A stretch of 64,000 nt of DNA from CAZVCG01 sp964626265 (GTDB lineage: Bacteria; Pseudomonadota; Alphaproteobacteria; UBA9219), in the NCBI GenBank assembly GCA_964626265.1, contig CAZVCG010000001.1:45013-109012 (forward strand). The letters are read 5' to 3'. Below the pieces are notes generated by a model. It did not search any database. It had not been told where the DNA came from and was given only the letters and a program-made list of their open reading frames with translations. Below are positions 1-9,026 of this stretch, in pieces (the first letter of the stretch is position 1; each line of letters opens with the position of its first letter). The translations under genes and the position numbers were made by a program.

Positions 1-346
1 CGTCGGCCTGCGTTCGCCGCGTCGCTGTCGCTGCCGTATCGCTGAGGCGGCTCGCGATTTGATCGGCGCTTTCCACCAAAAAGTGTAGTTCATCGCGTAA
101 AGAGCGTGCTTTATCGATCAATTGTTCCAGATCGTCGCCTCCCGAGCGCGCGGCTTGCTTCAAACCTAAAATTCCCGCTTCGGCGCGCTGAACGGTTATG
201 TTGAAGTCGAGGATGAACTTTTCCATCTCGGCGCGGCTGGCGCGAAGCTCGCCCAATTGCCGAGAAAGGCCGACGGCATAGTAAATGGCCGTCGCCAACA
301 GGCCGATCAGAGTCAGGTCAAGCGCAAGTGAAAAGAAGCCGTTCAT
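1..346 (-). CDS. DUF6468-like flagellar-locus protein (partial)
   Basis: The reading frame is open from an ATG at 346 to the window edge, about 115 codons, so the C terminus is missing. The protein starts with a hydrophobic segment (about residues 4-26, MNGFFSLALDLTLIG then a Tyr-rich end) followed by a helical, charged stretch likely to form a coiled coil. A strong ribosome binding site (AGGAGGG) lies just upstream. It follows fliL and fliM on the same strand with a gap of only 8 bases, the position where many Rhodospirillales keep a DUF6468 membrane protein. Family assignment is from memory of that layout and the anchor-plus-coil shape; its biochemical role is unknown. Confidence 0.7.
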   Translation of the reverse strand, partial: MNGFFSLALDLTLIGLLATAIYYAVGLSRQLGELRASRAEMEKFILDFNITVQRAEAGILGLKQAARSGGDDLEQLIDKARSLRDELHFLVESADQIASRLSDTAATATRRTQAD

Positions 347-354
347 CGTCCCTC

Positions 355-1428
355 CTAGGACTTGTTGATATTTTCGAGGGTCGCCTCTTCAACGCGAACC
401 GCGATCTTGTTGTTCACCGAGCCCATGCGCCCTCGGAAAAGCGTAACTTCTCCGGCGCGTAAGGAAACAAGGTCCTCCGGCTTGACGTTCAGCATCAGGC
501 GAGAGCCTTTCTTCCAGTTGATAACGTCGCCCAGAGGCATCGTGACTTCGTCGAGCACGGCGTTCATGTGCATGTTGGTTTGCAAAAGCTCGTTGCCCAA
601 GTGGCTTTCCCAGATCGAGTCGCGCCCGAACTTTTCGCCCATGAACATCTGGAGCAAGAGCTCGCGGATAGGCTCCAACGTTGCATAAGGAATAAGAATC
701 TCGATGCGACCGCCGCGGTCTTCCATGTCGATGCGGAGCTTAGCAAGCACGGCGGCGTTGGCGGGGCGCGCTATGGTCGCGAAACGCGGGTTGGTCTCAA
801 GGCGGTCGAAACGGAAAGTTACGGGCGATAAGGGGTCAAACGCGCCGCTGACATCTGTCAACACCACGCGCACGAGGCGTTCGACGAGATTGCGTTCGAT
901 AGTGGTGTAGGGACGGCCTTCAATGCGCATGGCCGCCGTGCCGCGCCGACCGCCGAGCAAGACGTCGACGATGGAGTAGATCATGGCGCTGTCGATGGTC
1001 ATCAGCGCCGAGTTGTCCCATTCTTCGGCCTTGAACACGGCCAGCATGGCGGGGAGGGGAATGGAGTTCAGGTAGTCGCCGAAGCGCACGGAAGTAATTT
1101 GGTCTAAACTGACCTCGACGTTGTCGGAGGTGAAGTTGCGCAAAGAGGTGGACATCATGCGCACGAGGCGGTCGAACACGACCTCCAGCATCGGCAGGCG
1201 TTCGTAGTTGACGAGCGCGCTGTTGATGAGCGCCATGATGCCGGAATTGTCGGACTGCTGAGACGGCCCTCCGAACCCTAGCAGGCTATCGATTTCGTTT
1301 TGGCTGAGGACGCGCGCCGCGCTGCCATCGCTGGCTTCTTCGCCCGTGCCGTCGGCCATAGCCGCCCATTCGGCCGCCTGGCGCTCCTCTTCGGACATCT
1401 CGGCTTTTGGAGTCTCGGATTCGGCCAT
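355..1428 (-). CDS. fliM: Flagellar motor switch protein FliM
   Basis: FliM forms part of the C ring at the flagellar base, binds phosphorylated CheY and switches rotation direction. The 357-aa product has the conserved CheY-binding peptide near its N terminus (LSQNEIDSLLGF, about residues 41-52) after an acidic leader, then the CheC-like middle domain and a C-terminal SpoA (FliN-like) domain ending with GRMGSVNNKIAVRVEE-type sequence. Length fits the family. The ATG at 1428 abuts the fliL stop, so the two are surely co-transcribed. Start codon choice is supported by this adjacency. Confidence 0.97.
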   Translation of the reverse strand: MAESETPKAEMSEEERQAAEWAAMADGTGEEASDGSAARVLSQNEIDSLLGFGGPSQQSDNSGIMALINSALVNYERLPMLEVVFDRLVRMMSTSLRNFTSDNVEVSLDQITSVRFGDYLNSIPLPAMLAVFKAEEWDNSALMTIDSAMIYSIVDVLLGGRRGTAAMRIEGRPYTTIERNLVERLVRVVLTDVSGAFDPLSPVTFRFDRLETNPRFATIARPANAAVLAKLRIDMEDRGGRIEILIPYATLEPIRELLLQMFMGEKFGRDSIWESHLGNELLQTNMHMNAVLDEVTMPLGDVINWKKGSRLMLNVKPEDLVSLRAGEVTLFRGRMGSVNNKIAVRVEEATLENINKS

Positions 1429-2028
1429 CTATTGCACCAGCATTTCCTGGAACAGAACATCACGTACGCGCACAGGCTGGGCGGCTTCGGTCACGCGCAA
1501 CAACAACTCTTCGCGCAAACGGTAGAGTCCCGCCGATCCGCGCAAATCCTCGATCCTCAATTCGCGCAGATATACCTGAAAATTGTCGACGATGCGTGGT
1601 TTGAGCGAGTCCATCAGCGGCACGTCCTTCGCGTCCGCAAGCTCTAGCGTGACCTTGATTTTCAAATAGTTCGGGCGCTTGCCTTCGCCGCTCAGGTTCA
1701 CGAGAATATCGCCCAAATTATAGAAAACGGCGTTGCCGGCTTTGGCGGTTTCCTTCTGTTCGGTTTCCGCGCCTTCCTTGTGTCCGCCCAGTACGCCGGA
1801 AAAATAAAGCCCCGCGCCGCCTCCGCCCAAAAGGACGACAAGACCGACGGCGCCCAAAATGATTATCATCTTTTTGCTGAGCTTCTTTTTACCGCCTTCC
1901 AGGCCTTCACCTTCGTCAGAAGAGCCTTCGCCGCCTTCGCCTTCGGCGGCCTTTTCCTCTTTTTCTTCCTTGGCTTCTTCTTTTTCTGGTTTCTTGTCGT
2001 CTTTCGCCACAGCCGACTCCGTTTTCAT
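1429..2028 (-). CDS. fliL: Flagellar basal body-associated protein FliL
   Basis: FliL is a single-pass inner-membrane protein that surrounds the stator near the basal body. The protein has a highly charged Lys/Glu-rich cytoplasmic N terminus, one membrane helix (MIIILGAVGLVVLLGG) and a periplasmic domain with the typical FliL ending (RVRDVLFQEMLVQ). I take the ATG at 2028 (MKTESAVAKDD); a longer frame starts from a TTG at 2106 but its extra residues look non-coding. It heads the fliL-fliM-DUF6468 unit here. A Gly-rich run follows the membrane helix. Confidence 0.93.
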   Translation of the reverse strand: MKTESAVAKDDKKPEKEEAKEEKEEKAAEGEGGEGSSDEGEGLEGGKKKLSKKMIIILGAVGLVVLLGGGGAGLYFSGVLGGHKEGAETEQKETAKAGNAVFYNLGDILVNLSGEGKRPNYLKIKVTLELADAKDVPLMDSLKPRIVDNFQVYLRELRIEDLRGSAGLYRLREELLLRVTEAAQPVRVRDVLFQEMLVQ

Positions 2029-2253
2029 GGACGCATAGCCAAAATCCTGCGCGACCCTTATTCGGGCACACCTTAAGATTCGCGGGATCGAATCGTCCCA
2101 ACGCAAGTTTTAGTTAACCTTCTGATGGTTAACAAGAGATTAGGAAGTGTTAAGGAATGCGGGGGACGGGATACGGGTTGCGGGGAAAAGCTTGTTTAAA
2201 TAGTGTCTTTCGTTGATCCCAAGCCATGTTATCCCGAGTTTCAGCCCGCCCTT

Positions 2254-2652
2254 TCAGCCTATGCCCTTCATGCCGGCGGCCCGTACTGCTTTGATGTCGA
2301 ACGTAACCGTGTGCGAGCATCCGGCGGCATGTCCGCAACGCTCTATAAGGCAATCTGGAAAATCGGCGTTGGCGGTTTTGCGGTACTGTCTCAAGGCCTG
2401 CCAAACCAGCTCTGTGTTTTCGATACGCAATTCTTGCGTTTTTAGCAGGCTTTCCAGCAATTTTTCAATTCCGTCTTTCGAAGCATGATAGCATGACTGG
2501 ATGACCCAAACGAGTTCGATCAAGGTTATCATAGCAATAAACCCTGGTTTTTCGACCGTAAGGGATTCGATCAGTTTAGTCGCTTTAGGTGATTGGGTGG
2601 CGTCATCCTGAGAGACGTACCGGACAATGACGTTGGTATCGAGGCCTATCAT
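2254..2652 (-). CDS. vapC: VapC-like PIN-domain toxin
   Basis: A 132-aa PIN-domain protein, predicted to be an Mg-dependent ribonuclease that blocks translation when its antitoxin is lost. The first acidic residue of the active site is visible in MIGLDTNVIVRY (Asp5), a second acid in the ITLIEL segment (Glu), and Asp residues in ADFPDCLIE and TFDIKA near the C terminus. It overlaps the AbrB-type antitoxin by four bases (ATGA), a standard toxin-antitoxin arrangement. RNA target unknown. No sign of inactivation. Confidence 0.88.
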   Translation of the reverse strand: MIGLDTNVIVRYVSQDDATQSPKATKLIESLTVEKPGFIAMITLIELVWVIQSCYHASKDGIEKLLESLLKTQELRIENTELVWQALRQYRKTANADFPDCLIERCGHAAGCSHTVTFDIKAVRAAGMKGIG

Positions 2653-2891
2653 TTCGCAGTCGCTCCGCGCGAAGCAATGGCAGCGTTCATATCCTCGATG
2701 GACACGGGTTTACGCGGTTTGGGGATCATGCCTTTCAGGTTTTTGACGGGATTTGTGGCGGCTTCTATCGCGAATTGGCCTTTGTCCGTTTCGATGAATT
2801 CGATGCGGTCGCCCGCTTCAAGTCCCAGCGCCGTCCGGACATGGATCGGGATCGTTATCTGGCCTTTGGAGGTGAGGGTCGATGTCGCCAT
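2649..2891 (-). CDS. vapB: AbrB/MazE-type antitoxin (VapB)
   Basis: An 80-aa protein with a SpoVT/AbrB swapped-hairpin DNA-binding domain at its N terminus (STLTSKGQITIPIHVR, then GLEAGDRIEF), followed by a Pro/Lys-rich tail that should bind the toxin. It is the upstream gene of a two-gene operon with the PIN toxin, whose start codon overlaps its stop. Antitoxins of this class usually repress their own promoter, and an inverted repeat lies directly upstream. Confidence 0.9.
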   Translation of the reverse strand: MATSTLTSKGQITIPIHVRTALGLEAGDRIEFIETDKGQFAIEAATNPVKNLKGMIPKPRKPVSIEDMNAAIASRGATAK

Positions 2892-2902
2892 GACACAAGA
2901 AT

Positions 2903-2939
2903 CCTTACAAAAAAATATTTACCTTATTATAATGTAAGG
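2903..2939. promoter_or_regulatory. Inverted repeat and promoter region upstream of vapBC
   Basis: CCTTAC (2903-2908) and GTAAGG (2934-2939) form an inverted repeat enclosing an A+T-rich stretch that contains TATAAT-like hexamers on both strands. It lies just upstream of the antitoxin start, so it is a likely operator for VapB autoregulation. Seen in sequence; binding is inferred. Confidence 0.55.
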
Positions 2940-3026
2940 AATAAGACAAGTCAATGCTGTTTTCCGACGGGAAAGAGGGGAATTTTCCGGTTGCATTAAC
3001 GCTTTGGTCATAAGTACAAACCCTTC

Positions 3027-4143
3027 GTGAACACTATGTCCAGCAAAACCCTTATCGGCCTGAGCTTTGATGAACTGAAGGCGGAGCTATCCGCGCTCGG
3101 GCTGGAGGCTTTTCGGGCCAAGCAGGTGTGGTCGTGGATATATTGCCACGGGGCGACCGATTTCACGGCCATGAGCAACCTCGCCAAGCCGGTGAGGGAA
3201 AAGTTGGCGGAGCATTTTGTAATTGGGCGACCTACGGTTTCCGCCCTCCGGCTTTCGGAAGACGGCACGCGCAAGTGGCTGGTGAAGTTCGAGGACGGGC
3301 AGGAAGTCGAATGCGTGCACATTCCCGAGGAGGATCGCGGCGCGTTATGCGTGTCGTCGCAGGTCGGCTGTCCCATGGGCTGCGCGTTTTGCCATACGGG
3401 GACGCAAAAGCTCGTCCGCAACCTGACGGCGGGTGAAATCGTAGGGCAAGTGTTGTTGGCTCGCGATACGCTGGGCGAGTGGCCTTCAACGAAGGAAGAG
3501 CGCAAATTGTCCAACATCGTGATGATGGGCATGGGTGAGCCGCTCAACAATTATGAGAACGTGGCGAAGGCTCTCAAGATCATCATGGACAGCGACGGCA
3601 TCGCGATTGGCCGCCGCAAGATCACGCTCTCGACTTCCGNNNNNNNNNNTCGTGCCGATGATCAAGCGTTGTGGCGAAGAGCTTGGCGTCGGTCTTGCGA
3701 TCAGCCTGCACGCGGTGACGGACGAACTGCGCGACAAGCTGATGCCGATCAATCGCAAATACCCGATCAAGGAATTGCTCGAAGCTTGCCGCAATTATCC
3801 CGGGGCGAGCAACGCGCGGCGCATCACGTTCGAATATGTGATGCTCAAAGGCGTGAATGACAGCCCCGTCGATGCGCGGGCCTTGGTGAAGTTGCTGGCC
3901 AAAATTCCGGCCAAGATCAATTTGCTTCCCTATAACCCGTGGCCCGGCTCGCCTTACGAATGTTCGGATTGGGAAACCATCGAAAAGTTCGGCGACATCG
4001 TGAACCGCGCCGGCTACGCCAGCCCTATCCGCACGCCCCGAGGCCGCGACATCATGGCCGCCTGCGGCCAGTTAAGGTCGGAGTCGGTGAAACAGCGCAA
4101 ACAAAAAGGCCTCCCGATGAGGGGAGGCCTTTGGAGCATATAA
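3027..4143 (+). CDS. rlmN: Dual-specificity 23S rRNA/tRNA A2503/A37 methyltransferase RlmN (interrupted by scaffold gap)
   Basis: RlmN is a radical SAM enzyme that methylates C2 of adenosine in 23S rRNA (A2503) and some tRNAs (A37). The cluster-binding CxxxCxxC motif is visible (CPMGCAFCHTG), with VEC before it and a C-terminal half containing GLAISLHA and the methyl-carrying Cys region near ACGQL. The frame shifts across the N run: the upstream part ends ITLSTS and the downstream part resumes VPMIKRCGE. The family sequence STSGVVPMI would need only about three bases in the gap, so the break is an assembly artefact rather than a mutation. Start is a GTG at 3027 or ATG at 3036; neither has a clear ribosome site. 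Confidence 0.93.
3640..3649. other. Scaffold gap (10 N) inside rlmN
   Basis: Ten N bases. From the conserved protein sequence around it the real gap is probably about 3 bases, so the N count is a placeholder. Confidence 0.95.
4107..4132 (+). terminator. Rho-independent terminator overlapping the 3' end of rlmN
   Basis: AGGCCTCCC (4107-4115), a short loop, then GGGGAGGCCT (4121-4130) form a strong GC stem. T residues follow it, and A residues precede it, so it could also act on the convergent gene. The stem lies within the last codons of rlmN, before the stop at 4141-4143. Confidence 0.75.
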
Positions 4144-4149
4144 AAAGGT

Positions 4150-5802
4150 TTACTTTTTGAATGCAGAGACAAACGTTCCAACTGCTTGCCTAACAAGCGC
4201 TTTCCTATTCGCCATATCGGGCTGCGGTTTTCTGTCAAAAGCCGTTTTCAAGAGCTTGAAGCTTTCTACGACTAGTTCCTTTTTGGTTTTCGGCGTGATA
4301 AAAGCTTCCTCTTCCGCCTTCGGCATTGCGAAAAATTTATTCTGCTCCGGATGGAAGACGTAAATTTGGTCAAGACCATGATAGGCGAAAACAACGGGCT
4401 GGTCCGGATTATTTTCGGTTACTGCCTGAATATCCCATTGCAGTTGTTGCAGACTAAAGCAATCGCCAATGCAAGTTACCGGAACGCCTGTCGATTTTCT
4501 AAAATAATCGACAATTTCTTGTTCGGTTTTGCCTTTGCTGTAAACATCGTCATAAAGCTCTTTACTGTACTCCGCCATATTCTGGAAAGCTTTTGGCAAC
4601 GTTTTACCAGCGCCTTCAGGATCGGCATTGTAAGCTTTGATGGCTCCCATGGCGCCGCAATCAGCGTGCTGAGCAATGACAGCGACGCGCCCTTCATGGG
4701 CGGATAACGCAAGAGCAAGCCTTACGCTCTCATTAAGAACCAGGTTGCCAGTCTTTTTGTCTTTGGTTGAACAAATGCCTCCGGGTACGCGTAATGCATT
4801 GCCGCGTGCTGTTTTTCCAAAGAACATCTTCCATGATTGGCGCGAGTCCGAACAACAGACGAGGTCGAAATCGGCCCAAGGCTCGCTTTTCTGCTTGGCG
4901 GCATGGAGCTTTGTCGCGCCAGCTCTCAACCTGTGGGCGATGAAATCCCATTCATCCCCTTCGGGGAGCAGTGCACGAAAATTATCGTGCAATAATTTGT
5001 TTTTCTTTGCGGAATCCTCGAAAGGCGGAATTTCCTCGAAACAGCCTTTGCCGTTTTCTTCGATCCAAATGTATTTACGCCCATCGTGATAGTTCGTGAA
5101 AGTATGGATGGGCGTAGGAGAGTCTTCTCCCGTGGGGTAGGCGCGCATTTCACGCATGAATTGCTCAAGCGCCATCGCCTGTTTGGTTTTCTCCTCCGGC
5201 GTGCCGACCAGATTGACGCCATGAGTGTCGTAACTCTTGAAAATGTCGCGGTAATTAATGGCCCTTTGACGAGGATTCGCGTGCGTAGTCGTGGACTTTG
5301 GCGGCATTACCGCTTCGTAGACGCTCCTTAGGCTCTCAGCGTAGTCGATAATGGTTTTGTCGATGGGGTTCTTTTCGACAAAATCCGCGTTGCCTGAAAG
5401 ATAGTCGAAGGCAACGGCGACGCGTCGGCTCGCAGAGCTCTTGTCATGATAAACATGTTGTAAATGCTTGAAACCGACGAGCGCAAGGAATGATTTGAAT
5501 TCGGGAGACAGGTTTCCGTCTTTATCGAGAACATAAGCCCCCGTGAATACCAAGGCATCCCCGGAAAACGACTGTCCGATAGTGTATTTCTCGTTGCCAT
5601 CGCAAATGACGGCCACATCCGGATGCTGCCCGTCCTTCAAGGATTCCCGATGCATTTTTTCGTATTTGTCGAGAATGTCTTCTGATTGCTCTTGTCCCTT
5701 GCCCAAAGCTTGCAGGGAAGCTCGCATCCATCTTGGAAAATCGTGTTCTTGTAAAAAATTATCTACAGACTGATCCATTTTGGAGGGTACTTGATCGGAC
5801 AT
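4150..5802 (-). CDS. Large beta-carbonic-anhydrase-like protein with long N-terminal extension
   Basis: The 550-aa protein contains a beta-carbonic anhydrase core in its middle: CCSDSR (about residues 316-321, Cys and the Asp-Arg dyad) and QHADCG (His379, Cys382) provide the three zinc ligands expected for CO2 hydration. Beta-carbonic anhydrases are usually 200-250 aa, so this is more than twice the usual length. The first 290 residues include a stretch (VAVICDGNEKY at about 63, then GDALVFTGAYV) that looks like a second, ligand-less copy of the fold. I start at the ATG at 5802, preceded by GGAG; a TTG lies at 5817. Convergent with rlmN. Activity of the zinc site is likely but substrate unproven. 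Confidence 0.75.
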   Translation of the reverse strand: MSDQVPSKMDQSVDNFLQEHDFPRWMRASLQALGKGQEQSEDILDKYEKMHRESLKDGQHPDVAVICDGNEKYTIGQSFSGDALVFTGAYVLDKDGNLSPEFKSFLALVGFKHLQHVYHDKSSASRRVAVAFDYLSGNADFVEKNPIDKTIIDYAESLRSVYEAVMPPKSTTTHANPRQRAINYRDIFKSYDTHGVNLVGTPEEKTKQAMALEQFMREMRAYPTGEDSPTPIHTFTNYHDGRKYIWIEENGKGCFEEIPPFEDSAKKNKLLHDNFRALLPEGDEWDFIAHRLRAGATKLHAAKQKSEPWADFDLVCCSDSRQSWKMFFGKTARGNALRVPGGICSTKDKKTGNLVLNESVRLALALSAHEGRVAVIAQHADCGAMGAIKAYNADPEGAGKTLPKAFQNMAEYSKELYDDVYSKGKTEQEIVDYFRKSTGVPVTCIGDCFSLQQLQWDIQAVTENNPDQPVVFAYHGLDQIYVFHPEQNKFFAMPKAEEEAFITPKTKKELVVESFKLLKTAFDRKPQPDMANRKALVRQAVGTFVSAFKK

Positions 5803-6040
5803 AACGCATCTCCACAAAATCGTTTTTCAAATGAACAAGGAAACAAACGCTTTATCGAATGGGCGGATTATACTCCTTTGGCAGCCTAAAATGGCGGTCA
5901 ACAATACTTTCAGAGCCGAAGAATAATCCGTTTGGTTAAAGCGTTTCGCAGCCTTTCTGGCCGCCCTTCTAGCAAGTCCTTTTAAATCCGCAAGAGAGGA
6001 TATTATTAACGATAACAAGTGCGAATATGCTTAATAAAAA

Positions 6041-6080
6041 AAGCGGCCCCGCTTTAGAATCTTTCAAAAACGGGGCGCTT
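6041..6080. terminator. Bidirectional terminator-like hairpin
   Basis: AAGCGGCCCCG (6041-6051) pairs with CGGGGCGCTT (6071-6080) with one bulge; A-rich sequence precedes it and T-rich sequence follows. It lies downstream of the 6117-6875 gene. The rest of 5803-6116 shows no gene. Confidence 0.65.
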
Positions 6081-6116
6081 TGGTATCTTTTATTTCTTAA
6101 GTCGATTCAGGGTTTA

Positions 6117-6875
6117 TTAACCGCAGCAACCGCTCTTGGTCGAACAGCAGCAGCCACAGCCGCCTGCCGACTTGATGGTCTTGAGTTTGCCCGTGGACAT
6201 GTCGAGTTCGGCGATCGATCCGGCCTTCATGTCATACATAAGTGCAATGACCGTTGGCATGTGTTTCAACATGCCTTTTGCGTGGTGGTCGTTCAAAAAC
6301 GCGTTGATGTTCGCCGTGCTGGCTTTCAGCACTTCGATTTCCGTCAGGGCGCGTTGCTCGTCGTGCGACGCGTTCGGGTTGGCTTTCAGCACGCCTTCGG
6401 CAATCGAGGCGTTCGGTTTCAGCCAGTCCAGAACGTGATCGTCCTGTGTCGGCGCGGCTGGAAGTTTTTCCCCGGCCATCAGCTTCTTCACGGTCTTCAC
6501 AAGGCCGTCGCAGCCGCCGCATTGCGTGTGACCCATCTGGATGATGTAAGGCACGCCGAGGTGGTTAATCGCGTATTCTAGCGTCGACCATATGTGCAGG
6601 CTCTTCTCGTCGCCGTAGGGATGCACCATCGCGGCGATGGAAGAAGCCGAAAAAAGCTCGGCAGGATCCATGCCCAACACCAGCGAGGCGGGCTGGCGCG
6701 AGTCCGCGCAGTTGATGACGACGGCAACGGGCTTCTGGCCGTTGGTCAGCGAGTCCTGATAAGCCTTGCTTGAAGGATCGGAACCGAAAAAATCGTTTTT
6801 GAATTGGGCGACGCCAGCGGCGAGGGCCTGAAGAAAAGTATCTTTGTTTTCGCGCACTTCTTTGGTGTTCATCAT
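6117..6875 (-). CDS. Beta-carbonic anhydrase with Cys-rich C-terminal tail
   Basis: Carbonic anhydrase interconverts CO2 and bicarbonate. The 252-aa sequence shows the zinc ligand Cys56 and Asp58-Arg60 dyad (NCADSRQ) and His116/Cys119 (GHTQCGG). The segment that is normally RxAGN after the first motif is replaced here by FSASSIAAMVHPYG, so the active-site lip differs from textbook enzymes. The last 15 residues are unusually rich in cysteine (GGCGCCCSTKSGCCG), which is not a family feature and may bind metal. It is separate from the larger carbonic-anhydrase-like gene at 4150-5802 but on the same strand. Confidence 0.85.
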   Translation of the reverse strand: MMNTKEVRENKDTFLQALAAGVAQFKNDFFGSDPSSKAYQDSLTNGQKPVAVVINCADSRQPASLVLGMDPAELFSASSIAAMVHPYGDEKSLHIWSTLEYAINHLGVPYIIQMGHTQCGGCDGLVKTVKKLMAGEKLPAAPTQDDHVLDWLKPNASIAEGVLKANPNASHDEQRALTEIEVLKASTANINAFLNDHHAKGMLKHMPTVIALMYDMKAGSIAELDMSTGKLKTIKSAGGCGCCCSTKSGCCG

Positions 6876-7111
6876 GGCTTAGGTTCTCCTGAAGCTATTC
6901 ATATCCCCCTACGCCAAAGCTTCGGGGGACGCGGTGCCGCAACGTGTAGGAGGGTTGGGAGAGATTGTAAAGAGGCGGCGAATACCCATAAACACGCCAT
7001 GGTAGGAAAACGCGTTTACGAATGGTAAACTTGCCCCGACTAACATCACTCGTCCCTCGCGCCGTTCCGAAGCTCTGGCCGGAAAATCAAGGAAATTGAA
7101 GGAAAAACTAT

Positions 7112-8224
7112 ATGAGTCAAGCGATCCTGGCGGTCAACGCCGGTTCCTCCAGCATTAAATACAGCCTGTTCGGGCTTGAGGCGGGCTACCCGATGCTTAG
7201 CAGCGGCAAGGTCACGGGCCTCGGCACGTCGCCGCAGTTCAGCGCGAGCCACAAGGGACAGAGCGCGGTGAAGGAAGCTTTGCCCGCTGGCACGTCGCAC
7301 GAAAACGCCTTCCGTCATGTCCTCGATAATCTTGAAAACGCGCGCGTGATGAAAGAGCTTGTCGCGGTTGCGCACCGCGTCGTGCATGGCGGTTATTACC
7401 GTGATGCCAAACTTGTCGCGCCGGACATCATGGAGGAACTCAGGGCATGGGGGCCTCTCGCACCATTGCACCAGCCGCATAATCTGCGGGCGATCGAAAT
7501 CATCGATTCCATACGTCCCGATCTGCCGCAAGTCGCGTGTTTCGATACCGCTTTTCATGCGGGGCAAGACCCGCTGTTCCACCGTTACGCCGTTCCCGAC
7601 GAATATTACAAAAAAGGCGTGCGGCGTTTCAGTTTTCACGGTTTGTCATATGACTGGATTTCCCAGCAGTTAGCGGAAAAGCACCCGGACCTTTATCGCG
7701 GCAAGGTCGTCGTTGCGCATTTGGGCAACGGCTCCAGCCTTTGCGCCATGGAGAACGGAAAGAGCGTCGATACGTCGCTCGGCATGACGGCGCTTGACGG
7801 CGTGCCGATGGGCACAAGATGTGGTAATATCGATCCGGGCGCGGTGATCTACATGGTGCGCGACCTCGGTCTGACCGTCGATCAGTGCGAGCGCGTGCTG
7901 TACGAAAAATCCGGCCTCAAAGGATTGTCGGGCGTGTCGAACGACGTGAAAACGTTGATCGAAAGCACGGAACCCGCCGCGGCGTTCGCGCTTCAGTTTT
8001 ACGCCATGCGCGTCGCGCAATTCGTGGGGCGATTGATGGTGGCTCTCGGCGGGTTGGACGCGCTGGTGTTCACGGGCGGCATCGGCGAGAACGCCGAACC
8101 GATACGCGACGATATATTGGACAAGCTTGCCTTTTTGCCGCCGTTCAAGGTTTTGGTGATTCCCGCAAACGAAGAAATCGTCATGGCCAAGCAAGCGGCG
8201 ACGCTGCTTAAGCTAGCCCGCTAG
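7112..8224 (+). CDS. ackA: Acetate kinase
   Basis: Catalyses ATP + acetate to ADP + acetyl phosphate (reversible), a cytosolic step of overflow metabolism. The N-terminal signature VNAGSSSIKYSLF and the second signature HLGNGSSLCAM with DTSLGMT are clear; GGIGENA near the C terminus is the expected phosphate-binding element. At 370 aa it is slightly shorter than the usual ~395. No pta gene is adjacent; fabI follows after 16 bases, so the two may be co-transcribed. Confidence 0.95.
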   Translation: MSQAILAVNAGSSSIKYSLFGLEAGYPMLSSGKVTGLGTSPQFSASHKGQSAVKEALPAGTSHENAFRHVLDNLENARVMKELVAVAHRVVHGGYYRDAKLVAPDIMEELRAWGPLAPLHQPHNLRAIEIIDSIRPDLPQVACFDTAFHAGQDPLFHRYAVPDEYYKKGVRRFSFHGLSYDWISQQLAEKHPDLYRGKVVVAHLGNGSSLCAMENGKSVDTSLGMTALDGVPMGTRCGNIDPGAVIYMVRDLGLTVDQCERVLYEKSGLKGLSGVSNDVKTLIESTEPAAAFALQFYAMRVAQFVGRLMVALGGLDALVFTGGIGENAEPIRDDILDKLAFLPPFKVLVIPANEEIVMAKQAATLLKLAR

Positions 8225-8240
8225 ACGAAAGGAATAACCC

Positions 8241-8999
8241 ATGTCGCGTCGTCCCAGAGGTTTAATCGTAGGAGTCGCGAACGACAGCTCCATCGCGTGG
8301 GGCTGCGCGAAAGCGCTCTACGCGCAAGGCGCGGATATCGCGATGACGTATCTCAACGACAAAACGAAAAAATACATCGAGCCGCTGGCGCAGCAGGTGA
8401 ACGCGGAATTTTTGCTGCCGCTCGACGTAACGAACAATACGCAGACCGAGAATTTGTTCGACGAAATCTCGACGAAGTGGGACGATTTCGACTTTCTGCT
8501 ACACTCCATCGCGTTCGCGCCCAAGGAAGACTTGATGGGCCGCGTGACGGATTGCTCGCGCGAGGGATTCCTGACGGCGATGGATATCTCTTGCCATTCG
8601 CTGATCCGCCTTACGCGCCTGTCCGAGCCGTTCATGAAAAACGGAGGCTCGATCCTGACGATGAGCTATTACGGCGGGCGCAAGGTGATCGACAATTACA
8701 ACCTGATGGGGCCGGTCAAAGCCGCGCTGGAGATGGCCGTGCGGTATCTCGCGGTCGAGCTGGGGCCGAAAAGCATACGCGTCAACGCGCTGTCGCCGGG
8801 GCCAGTGAAAACGCGCGCGGCATCGGGCCTCAGCCATTTCGACGATTTGATGGAAAAAGCCGCGCTCGAGGCACCGATCCATCACTTGCTCACCATCGAG
8901 CAAATCGGCGAGGCGGCGGCGTTCATGTTATCCGACAAGGCGCGGCACATCACTGGCCAAACGATCCACATCGACAACGGGTATAATTTGAGGGGGTGA
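8241..8999 (+). CDS. fabI: Enoyl-[acyl-carrier-protein] reductase (NADH) FabI
   Basis: Short-chain dehydrogenase that reduces the enoyl-ACP double bond in the last step of each fatty-acid elongation round. FabI-type features are seen: N-terminal RGLIVGVANDSSIAWG cofactor loop, and the catalytic Tyr-x6-Lys arrangement (NYNLMGPVKAALE). The C terminus ends HITGQTIHIDNGYNL as in the family. The 252-aa length is normal. Follows ackA closely; AAAGGAATAA is the ribosome site. Confidence 0.95.
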   Translation: MSRRPRGLIVGVANDSSIAWGCAKALYAQGADIAMTYLNDKTKKYIEPLAQQVNAEFLLPLDVTNNTQTENLFDEISTKWDDFDFLLHSIAFAPKEDLMGRVTDCSREGFLTAMDISCHSLIRLTRLSEPFMKNGGSILTMSYYGGRKVIDNYNLMGPVKAALEMAVRYLAVELGPKSIRVNALSPGPVKTRAASGLSHFDDLMEKAALEAPIHHLLTIEQIGEAAAFMLSDKARHITGQTIHIDNGYNLRG

Positions 9000-9026
9000 A
9001 AGACCATCCCCTAGAGGGGGGAGGAA

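Noticed and set aside
3535..3660. Genuine frameshift in rlmN
   Set aside because: The change of frame coincides with the N run and conserved residues on both sides fit a shorter real gap.
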